From the NCBI GenBank assembly GCA_902482615.1, contig CABTAA010000113.1, positions 1 to 5,640 of the forward strand: a DNA stretch of 5,640 nt, in the 5' to 3' direction. Origin of the DNA: an uncultured Collinsella sp. (GTDB lineage Bacteria > Actinomycetota > Coriobacteriia > Coriobacteriales > Coriobacteriaceae). How positions within the stretch are numbered: position 1 is the first letter of the stretch; each line of letters begins with the position of its first letter. Positions 1 to 4,816 of the stretch are shown here, in pieces. Below the pieces are notes generated by a model. It worked only from the letters and a program-made list of their open reading frames with translations, was not told the DNA's origin and made no database searches. A program made the translations under genes and the position numbers.

Positions 1-174
1 CATCTGCTGTGCGAAGGCCTATTGGTTAAGGCCTTAAAGGTCGCACAGGCGCAGCGCCTCGAGTTCGTCGACCGTCATGTCGATGGCATCGCCGCTCGCC
101 AGGCCATCGGGGGTAAAACCGCGATATTCGGGGATGATTCCGACGCGGCGCAGTTTTTCGCGTCTTCCTGCCAT
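1..174 (-). pseudogene. UPF0251/DUF134-family DNA-binding protein, N-terminal part with two in-frame stops, cut by window edge
   Basis: Read on the minus strand from an ATG at 174-172, preceded by AAGGAG (185-180) at a 5-base spacing. The protein begins MAGRREKLRRVGIIPEY and continues through MTVDELEALRLCDL. This matches the DUF134 pattern: a basic RRV start, a Pro-containing loop, then TVDExEAxRLxDL leading into a sigma-region-4-like helix-turn-helix. The family then normally reads close to LEGLTQEExAxxM. Here the frame reads L-stop-GLNQ-stop-AFAQQM: codon 47 is TAA (36-34), codon 52 is TAG (21-19), and the frame stays open to base 1. Homology therefore continues past both stops, at positions that are usually Glu or Gln. 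The likely reading is a gene inactivated by two nonsense changes, one substitution each from CAA/GAA and CAG/GAG. A functional 46-residue remnant or a sequencing artefact are alternatives. Family members are putative transcription regulators; the target is unknown. The C-terminal part lies outside the window. Confidence 0.72.
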
Positions 175-188
175 GCGCACTCCTTATC

Positions 189-200
189 TGACATATGTCA
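189..200. promoter_or_regulatory. Perfect 12-bp palindrome, operator candidate next to the DUF134 gene
   Basis: TGACATATGTCA is a perfect inverted repeat. It lies 14 bp upstream of the DUF134 start codon, just before that gene's ribosome binding site. A weak minus-strand -10 candidate (TATCCT, 211-206) with a poor -35 (TTGCGC, 233-228, spacer 16) would put the palindrome at or just after the transcription start, a usual place for a repressor. A related site is at 238-257. The symmetry is seen directly. That it is an operator, perhaps for autoregulation by the DUF134 protein, is inference. Confidence 0.5.
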
Positions 201-237
201 ACAATAGGATAACTCGATGCTCATTGAGCGCAAGGAA

Positions 238-257
238 TTTCTGGCATATGTCAGAAA
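238..257. promoter_or_regulatory. Near-perfect 20-bp palindrome, second operator candidate
   Basis: The stretch is TTTCTGGCATATG followed by TCAGAAA, symmetric at 18 of 20 positions; the only mismatched pair is G244 against T251. Its core TGGCATATGTCA differs by one base from the site at 189-200, giving a shared consensus TGRCATATGYCA. The two centres are 53 bp apart, about five helical turns, so both sites would face the same side of the DNA. This one lies upstream of the weak minus-strand promoter candidate and about 44 bp upstream of the thyA -10 candidate. It could therefore serve either gene or support looping. Function is inferred from symmetry and placement only. Confidence 0.5.
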
Positions 258-300
258 ATGAGGGCTTATGTTAGGGCTGTGGGGCCGCGTGCGCCTGGGC

Positions 301-306
301 TACAAT
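301..306 (+). promoter_or_regulatory. Probable -10 element of the thyA-folA promoter
   Basis: TACAAT matches the sigma-70 -10 consensus at five of six positions and lies 35 bases before the thyA start codon. There is no good -35 hexamer at the expected 16-18 bp spacing (the sequence there is G-rich, near TGTGGG) and no extended -10 TG. The promoter may therefore be weak or need an activator. The call rests on the hexamer and its position. Confidence 0.4.
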
Positions 307-340
307 GAATCTCGCTTGTAGGCGACTGACAGGAGGGTCA

Positions 341-1189
341 ATGAGCAAGGCTGATCAACAGTTTGTAGCCATGTGCCGCGATATTCTGGACCATGGCACC
401 ACCACCGAGGGCCAAAAGGTCCGCCCGGTGTGGGAGGACGGCACCCCTGCCTATACCATTAAAAACTTTGGTGTCACGGCGCGCTATGACCTGCGCGAAG
501 AGTTCCCGGCACTTACCCTGCGCCGTACGGCGCTTAAGTCTGCTATGGACGAGATCCTATGGATCTATCAAAAGAAGTCCAATAACGTGCATGACCTCAA
601 CAGCCATATTTGGGATGAGTGGGCTGACGAGACCGGCTCTATCGGCAAGGCCTACGGCTACCAGATTGGCCAGAAGAGCCATTACGCCGAGGGCGACTTC
701 GATCAGATGGACCGCGTGCTGTACGACCTCAAGCATACGCCGTACAGCCGTCGTATTATGACGAACACGTACGTGTTCAGCGATCTATCCGAGATGCATC
801 TGTATCCGTGCGCCTACAGCGTGACCTATAACGTCACTCAGCGTCCGCAGGACGACAAACCGACGCTCAACATGATTCTCAACCAGCGTAGCCAGGACAT
901 TTTGGCCGCGAACAATTGGAATGTGTGCCAGTACGCAATTCTGTTGATGATGGTTGCGCAGTCGGTCGATATGATTCCCGGCGAGCTGCTGCACGTGATC
1001 GCCGATGCCCACATTTACGACCGCCATGTCGATATCGTCCGCGAGCTTATCGAGCGTCCGCAGTTTGCCGCGCCCAAGGTAACGCTCAACCCCGATGTGC
1101 ATGACTTCTATGCGTTTACGACCGATGACCTGATCGTCGAGGGCTACGAGCACGGCCCGCAGGTCAAGAACATCCCCATTGCGGTGTAG
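341..1189 (+). CDS. thyA: Thymidylate synthase
   Basis: 282 residues, cytosolic. It converts dUMP and 5,10-methylenetetrahydrofolate to dTMP and dihydrofolate. The start at 341 (MSKADQQF) is preceded by AGGAGG (331-336) at a 4-base spacing; an in-frame ATG at 305 would add 12 residues unlike the family and leave this strong site unused. Visible family motifs are SRR at 136-138 (phosphate-binding arginines from the partner subunit), the catalytic cysteine in LYPCAY (Cys157), QRSQD at 182-186, Asn194 (dUMP-binding position), HIYDRH at 224-229 and the C-terminal DDLIVEGYEHG block. The usual LGxPFN stretch reads LAANNWN. The length is near that of B. subtilis ThyA (about 279) and longer than E. 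coli ThyA (264). The next gene is dihydrofolate reductase, which recycles the dihydrofolate made here, so the two probably form one transcript. Confidence 0.97.
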   Translation: MSKADQQFVAMCRDILDHGTTTEGQKVRPVWEDGTPAYTIKNFGVTARYDLREEFPALTLRRTALKSAMDEILWIYQKKSNNVHDLNSHIWDEWADETGSIGKAYGYQIGQKSHYAEGDFDQMDRVLYDLKHTPYSRRIMTNTYVFSDLSEMHLYPCAYSVTYNVTQRPQDDKPTLNMILNQRSQDILAANNWNVCQYAILLMMVAQSVDMIPGELLHVIADAHIYDRHVDIVRELIERPQFAAPKVTLNPDVHDFYAFTTDDLIVEGYEHGPQVKNIPIAV

Positions 1190-1198
1190 GTGGCGCTC

Positions 1199-1717
1199 AT
1201 GACGTGTAAGCTTTCTGCCATCGTCGCCGTGTGCGATGACTGGGGTATTGGGTGCGAGGGCGACATGGTGGTGTCCAACCGTGCCGACATGCGTCACTTT
1301 GTGGCGCGCACCAAAGGTTGCCCGGTCATTATGGGACGCAAGACGCTGTTGAGTTTTCCCGGCGGACGACCGCTCAAGAATCGCCGCAACATTGTGCTCA
1401 CGCGCGACCAAGGCTTTGCGCCCGAGGGCGTCGACGTGGTGCATAGCGTTGATGAAGCGCTCGCCGTGGTAGCCGATGAACCCGTTGCGTGGGTGATTGG
1501 CGGCCGCGCGGCGTATCGGCAGTTTTTGCCGTATTGCGCCGAGGCCGAGGTTACGCATAGCCATTGCGTGCATGACGTGGATACGTACTTTCCCGATCTG
1601 GATGCCGATCCCGCGTGGGAGATTGCGCAGCGTAGCGGGGTCGCGACAATTGCCGCCGACGAGGGCGACGAGGGTCTCGATTATGAGTTCGTGACGTATC
1701 GTCGCGTTGAGGCGTAA
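1199..1717 (+). CDS. folA: Dihydrofolate reductase
   Basis: 172 residues, cytosolic. It reduces dihydrofolate to tetrahydrofolate with NADPH and is the target of trimethoprim. Motifs in order: AIVAVCDDWGIG (8-18, first strand and start of the Met20-type loop), the active-site acid Asp30 in SNRADMRHF, VIMGRKT at 43-49 (NADPH binding), RPLKNRRNIVLTR at 57-69, VIGG at 99-102 (NADPH diphosphate loop) and DVDTYFPDL near 126-134. The Trp that often precedes the active-site acid is replaced by Val. ATG 1199 is chosen because AGGTGG (1188-1193) sits 5 bases before it. A GTG at 1190, directly after the thyA stop, would add only three residues and has no good ribosome binding site. That binding site overlaps the thyA stop codon, so translation of the pair is probably coupled. 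Confidence 0.95.
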   Translation: MTCKLSAIVAVCDDWGIGCEGDMVVSNRADMRHFVARTKGCPVIMGRKTLLSFPGGRPLKNRRNIVLTRDQGFAPEGVDVVHSVDEALAVVADEPVAWVIGGRAAYRQFLPYCAEAEVTHSHCVHDVDTYFPDLDADPAWEIAQRSGVATIAADEGDEGLDYEFVTYRRVEA

Positions 1718-1761
1718 ATCGTCTGGCGTGAACGGTATCATCGGGTTATTTGAATGCATGG

Positions 1762-1790
1762 GGCGGCGCTTAGCGTCGCCTCGTTTGGTA
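1762..1790 (+). terminator. Candidate intrinsic terminator after folA
   Basis: GGCGGCGC (1762-1769) pairs with GCGTCGCC (1773-1780) around a TTA loop, an 8-bp GC-rich stem with one G-U wobble. It is followed by TCGTTTGGTA. The stem is strong but the T tract is short and interrupted, so termination may be partial. The position, 45 bases after the folA stop and before the next start, fits the end of the thyA-folA transcript. Confidence 0.45.
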
Positions 1791-1826
1791 TAGATGTGCT
1801 GTAAAGAAAGGTGCGGGCTGGCTGCT

Positions 1827-2741
1827 ATGACTGATGCCGTTGAGGTGCTGCGAATCGATTCGCTCGAGGACGAGCGGCTCGATGCCTACGTGCGACTGAC
1901 CGAGCGCGAGCTTCGCTGCGTGTTGGAGCCGCAAAAGGGCATCTTTATCGCCGAGAGTGCCAAGGTCATCGAGCGCGCGGTGCGCGCCGGATACGAGCCG
2001 GTGAGCTTTCTTTTGGGTGAACGCTGGCTCGACCAGATGATGCCGCTGTTTGAGCGCCTGGCGGTGCGCGAGGGAGCGGGTCCGGTTCCCGTGTTCGTGG
2101 CCTCGATGGAGCTCATGGAGCAACTGACGGGCTTTAACGTGACGCGCGGTGCGCTCGCGGCATTCCGTCGTCCACGCCAGATTCCGGTCGATGAGTTTCT
2201 CGACGGCGTCGTCGAGGCGGCGGGGGAGCGCCCGGTGCGCGTGTGCGTGCTCGAGGGCATTGTCGACCACACCAACGTCGGCGCGATTTTCCGCTCGGCG
2301 GCTGCCCTGAACGTCGATGGCATTTTGGTGAGCCCCACTTGCTGTGACCCGCTGTACCGTCGCTCGGCCCGTGTGAGCATGGGCACGGTGTTCCAGGTGC
2401 CCTGGACGCGCATTGGCAGCGAGGCGCGCGTATGGCCGCATGATGGGCTGGCGGCGCTGCACGATGCCGGCTTTTCGTGTGCCGCCATGGCGTTGACGGA
2501 TGATTCGGTGTCGTTGGACGATCCCGCGCTGCAGGAGATTGACCGCCTGGCAATCTTTATGGGCACCGAGGGTGCCGGCTTGGGCGCCAAGACCATTGCC
2601 GGCTGCGACCGCGCCGTGCGCATTCCGATGGCGCACGGGGTCGATTCGCTCAACGTTGCCGCGGCAAGTGCCGTCGCCTTTTGGCAGCTGTGCCCGCACG
2701 TGAGCAACGAGTATCACTACCAGCCGGGGCTGTATCACTAA
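1827..2741 (+). CDS. SpoU/TrmH-family RNA 2'-O-ribose methyltransferase
   Basis: 304 residues from ATG 1827. These enzymes transfer a methyl group from S-adenosylmethionine to a ribose 2'-OH of tRNA or rRNA, using a trefoil-knot SPOUT fold and normally working as dimers. The N-terminal part (about 35-125, with GIFIAESAKVIERA) looks like the SpoU substrate-binding domain. The catalytic domain shows all three SpoU motifs: motif 1 DHTNVGAIFRSAAA (147-160; key Asn150 and Arg155), motif 2 IFMGTEGAGL (243-252) and motif 3 IPMAHGVDSLNVAAA (266-280). The target nucleotide cannot be told from sequence alone. The start is uncertain: an in-frame ATG at 1794 would add MCCKERCGLAA, and neither start has a convincing ribosome binding site (AAAGG at 1807-1811 is 15 bases from 1827). 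I favour 1827 because the extra residues do not look like family sequence. Confidence 0.9.
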   Translation: MTDAVEVLRIDSLEDERLDAYVRLTERELRCVLEPQKGIFIAESAKVIERAVRAGYEPVSFLLGERWLDQMMPLFERLAVREGAGPVPVFVASMELMEQLTGFNVTRGALAAFRRPRQIPVDEFLDGVVEAAGERPVRVCVLEGIVDHTNVGAIFRSAAALNVDGILVSPTCCDPLYRRSARVSMGTVFQVPWTRIGSEARVWPHDGLAALHDAGFSCAAMALTDDSVSLDDPALQEIDRLAIFMGTEGAGLGAKTIAGCDRAVRIPMAHGVDSLNVAAASAVAFWQLCPHVSNEYHYQPGLYH

Positions 2742-2752
2742 ACAGATATTTC

Positions 2753-2820
2753 GCACCGGGCTGTGGTTCGGGGCGTTTCGGCCGACGCTGGTCGGTGCTA
2801 AGCTGGTGTCGGCTTTGGTC
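2753..2820 (+). other. Structured gap before the MATE gene with competing hairpins
   Basis: The 125-base gap between the methyltransferase and MATE genes holds several complementary segments that cannot all pair at once. GCACCG (2753-2758) can pair with CGGTGC (2793-2798). GCCGAC (2781-2786) can pair either with GTCGGT (2791-2796, one G-U) or perfectly with GTCGGC (2808-2813), which is followed by TTTGGTCTT. The last pairing resembles a weak terminator. After it the DNA becomes AT-rich (2814-2845), which may hold the MATE promoter, though I find no good hexamer pair. The pairings are seen; any regulatory role, or a simple role as terminator for the upstream gene, is inference. Confidence 0.3.
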
Positions 2821-2866
2821 TTAAATTGCCGTTTTGTTGTATGACGTACGCTAGTGGGGAGGGCGT

Positions 2867-4216
2867 GTGGCTAAGAAATCTACGGCTATCGATGTAACGC
2901 AGGGTGTCATTTGGCAGCAGCTGCTGTCGCTGTGTGTTCCCATTTTCTTTAGTTCGTTCTTTCAGCAGGCATACACGCTTATCGGTACCTATATCGTCGG
3001 TCAGTTTGGCGGCAAGCTCGCGCTGGGTGGCATTCAGGCCACGATGGTGCTCACCGAGCTCTGCATTGGTTTTTGCGTCGGTGTGGGTGCTGGCTGTGCC
3101 GTTATTACCGGTCAGTTTTTTGGCCAGCACGATGACGAGCGCCTGAGCCGATCGGTCCACACGGCCATGACGCTCGCGCTGGTGGGCGGTATCGCTTTCT
3201 CGATTCTTGGCATAGTTTTCGTTGAGCCCATGCTGGTGCTTATGAATACGCCGCATGAACTATTGGCCGAGGGCGTGGCCTATGCCCGTTGCTATTTTGC
3301 CGCCATGGTTGCGGCGCTGCTGCTCAATATGGGAACGGCATTGCTGCGCGCCGTGGGCGACACGCGCGGGCCCGCTGTGATCATCGCTTCCGGCTGCCTT
3401 GTTAATGCGGTGCTGGATGTCATCTTCGTTGCCGTACTTCATATGGAGGCTCTGGGCTGCGGCATCGCGGTGGCGCTGACCATTTGCTCCAATGCCACGA
3501 TGATCGTGATTCGTATGATGCACGCACCGGGTTCGTGGCGGCTTTCACTGTCCAAACTCGGCATTGATCCTGGTATTTGTAAGAGCATGATTTCGTGTGG
3601 TCTGCCGCTTGGCTTTCAGTCTGCTGCGTATTCGATTTCCAACGTTTTGATTCAGGTGTCGGTCAACTCGTTTGGTGCCGATGTTACCACGGCTTGGGGT
3701 CTTTCGGGCCGCCTGGATGGCATTGTCTGGATGGTTACCGAGGCGCTTGGCGTGTCGATTACCACGTTCTCGGCACAGAACTTTGGCGCGCGCAACTACG
3801 AGCGCATGCGAAAGGGCTACCATACGTCGCTCGTGCTGTCGTTTATGCTCATTGGTGGCCTGTCTGCCGTGCTGCTGGTGTTCTCGGGTCCGTTGTCGCG
3901 CCTGTTTGTCGACGATGCTTCGATTTCGGCGTACACCACGACCATCCTCCATTTCATTGCGCCGTTCTATGCGATTTTCTCGATTATCGAGAACGCCTCG
4001 GGTTCCATCCGCGGCGCCGGCGTGAGCTTGCAGCCCATGCTGCTCACGATTTTTGGCACCGTCGTGCTCAGGGTGATCTGGGTGTTTGCGATTATGCCGT
4101 TCGATCCGTCGCTTGAGCACCTGCTGCTGGTCTACCCCGTAACCTGGCTCATCACCGCCATAATGTTCACCATCTACCACCACAGCGGCAACTGGCTAGG
4201 CCGCGCCACCGCCTAG
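2867..4216 (+). CDS. MATE-family multidrug/cation-coupled efflux transporter
   Basis: 449 residues, a usual MATE length, with about 12 hydrophobic helices and hence an inner-membrane protein. MATE proteins export drugs, dyes or metabolites in exchange for Na+ or H+. Family features: the N-terminal WQQLLSLCVPIFFSSFFQQAY helix with following TYIVGQFGG (41-49), GQFFGQHDDERL near 82-93, LRAVGDTRGP (160-169) at the end of the first half, and the matching second-half segments FSAQNFGARNYERMRKG (301-317) and SIRGAGVSLQPM (380-391). These duplicated segments reflect the two six-helix halves. The start is GTG 2867, with GGGAGG (2857-2862) 4 bases upstream; the protein then reads MAKKSTAIDV. The substrate is unknown and neighbours give no hint. 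The stop codon lies inside the palindrome shared with the convergent cobO gene. Confidence 0.94.
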   Translation: MAKKSTAIDVTQGVIWQQLLSLCVPIFFSSFFQQAYTLIGTYIVGQFGGKLALGGIQATMVLTELCIGFCVGVGAGCAVITGQFFGQHDDERLSRSVHTAMTLALVGGIAFSILGIVFVEPMLVLMNTPHELLAEGVAYARCYFAAMVAALLLNMGTALLRAVGDTRGPAVIIASGCLVNAVLDVIFVAVLHMEALGCGIAVALTICSNATMIVIRMMHAPGSWRLSLSKLGIDPGICKSMISCGLPLGFQSAAYSISNVLIQVSVNSFGADVTTAWGLSGRLDGIVWMVTEALGVSITTFSAQNFGARNYERMRKGYHTSLVLSFMLIGGLSAVLLVFSGPLSRLFVDDASISAYTTTILHFIAPFYAIFSIIENASGSIRGAGVSLQPMLLTIFGTVVLRVIWVFAIMPFDPSLEHLLLVYPVTWLITAIMFTIYHHSGNWLGRATA

Positions 4217-4242
4217 TCATTGGGGACGTCCCCAATGACTAG
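4213..4242. repeat. Perfect 30-bp palindrome spanning two convergent stop codons; bidirectional terminator or REP-like element
   Basis: Each arm is CTAGTCATTGGGGAC, and the second arm is its exact reverse complement, with the centre at 4227/4228 (ACGT). The TAG stop of the MATE gene (4214-4216) and the TAG stop of cobO (4241-4239 on the minus strand) are the mirror-image ends of the palindrome, so the 22-bp intergenic space is wholly inside it. As RNA it would form a long hairpin from either direction, but neither side has a T tract. It may be a bidirectional terminator or RNA-end stabiliser. A dispersed REP-type palindrome is also possible; the window holds no second copy, so this is open. 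Confidence 0.8.
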
Positions 4243-4724
4243 TATTCGATGCCTTGGCGGGCTAGGAGGCCTTCGTCGAAGTAGTGTTTGACGGGGCGCA
4301 TTTCGGTTACTAGGTCGGCAAGATCGGCGAGGGGCAGCAAGCCGCGGCCGGTGAGTACGAGCTCCGTGGTGGCGGGCTTTATCGCAATCAGTGCTTCGAT
4401 ATCCTCGCGTGTCACAAAGCCGCGACGCATCGCTTCGCCGAGTTCGTCCAGAATGAGCACGTCAACCTCGCTAATCTGCTCGCGCGCCAGCTCCATGATC
4501 TGTGCGGCGCAAGCCTCCGGCGTGTCGCGGTCGGCCTGTACAATGCGCAGCCCCAAGCGCGGCGCGGCATCGTGTTCGGCGCAGTGCAGCTTCTTGGCAA
4601 ACTGAAGCATGAGCACGTTAAGTCCATAGCCCGTGGCGCGCAGCGCGAGCCCCAGCGCAGCCGTCGTCTTGCCCTTGCCGTCGCCCGTATAGATTTGAAC
4701 CTTGCCGACTTCCAGTGATGCCAT
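4239..4724 (-). CDS. cobO: Cob(I)alamin adenosyltransferase, CobO/CobA/BtuR type
   Basis: 161 residues, cytosolic. It transfers the 5'-deoxyadenosyl group of ATP to cob(I)alamin or a corrinoid precursor, giving the coenzyme form, in either corrinoid synthesis or salvage. A P-loop GDGKGKTT (14-21) follows the first strand VQIYTG. The Walker B-like strand is VDVLILDE (87-94). Then come VLTGRG (123-128) and the family's C-terminal signature TEMRPVKHYFDEG (140-152) with the ending ARQGIEY. The protein is a little shorter than the roughly 170-200 residues common in the family, and the usual DELN after Walker B reads DELG. The ATG at 4724-4722 has AAAGGA upstream on the minus strand (spacing about 6). 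No corrinoid genes are adjacent. It runs convergent with the MATE gene and divergent from ftsH. Confidence 0.92.
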   Translation of the reverse strand: MASLEVGKVQIYTGDGKGKTTAALGLALRATGYGLNVLMLQFAKKLHCAEHDAAPRLGLRIVQADRDTPEACAAQIMELAREQISEVDVLILDELGEAMRRGFVTREDIEALIAIKPATTELVLTGRGLLPLADLADLVTEMRPVKHYFDEGLLARQGIEY

Positions 4725-4816
4725 CTCTGTCCTTTCGTGCCCGGCATCGGTTTATCGCCGTCCGGGTTGGGTATTCTAGAAAACATTATCAACCCCAGTA
4801 GATGGAGTTCAAGCAG
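4725..4816. promoter_or_regulatory. Divergent promoter region between cobO and ftsH
   Basis: These 92 bases must hold the start signals for both genes. TATTCT (4772-4777) could be the ftsH -10, and on the other strand TAGAAT (4778-4773) overlaps it as a cobO -10 candidate; if both are real, the two promoters would compete for polymerase. Neither has a convincing -35 (GGTTTA at 4749-4754 for ftsH at 17 bp, CTACTG for cobO). CCCGG (4740-4744) and CCGGG (4762-4766) could form a small hairpin. The region must contain promoters because the genes diverge, but the exact hexamers are weak. Confidence 0.35.

Noticed and set aside
19..36. Stop-codon reassignment or a phage-type alternative code explaining the DUF134 stops
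   Set aside because: TAA and TAG both serve as normal stops at the ends of thyA, folA, the methyltransferase, MATE and cobO genes at family-typical lengths, so the code is standard here.
1..60. Frameshift as the cause of the broken DUF134 gene
   Set aside because: Family-like residues (GLNQ, AFAQQM) continue in the same frame after both stops, so no shift of frame is needed.
785..1759. Long minus-strand open frame (324 codons) opposite thyA and folA
   Set aside because: It lies antisense to two clearly recognisable enzymes, its translation is rich in His, Arg and Asn with no family motif, and its openness is explained by codon bias of the plus-strand genes.
1770..2756. Long minus-strand open frame (328 codons) opposite the SpoU methyltransferase
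   Set aside because: It is the antisense shadow of a gene with all three SpoU motifs, and the translation has low-complexity Arg/His-rich composition.
2742..2866. Guanidine-II (mini-ykkC) riboswitch before the efflux gene
   Set aside because: The two small hairpins with ACGR loops that define that class are not present.
4725..4816. Cobalamin riboswitch upstream of cobO
   Set aside because: The divergent gap is only 92 bases and must also serve ftsH, and no B12-box-like sequence is visible; a cobalamin riboswitch would need about 200 bases.
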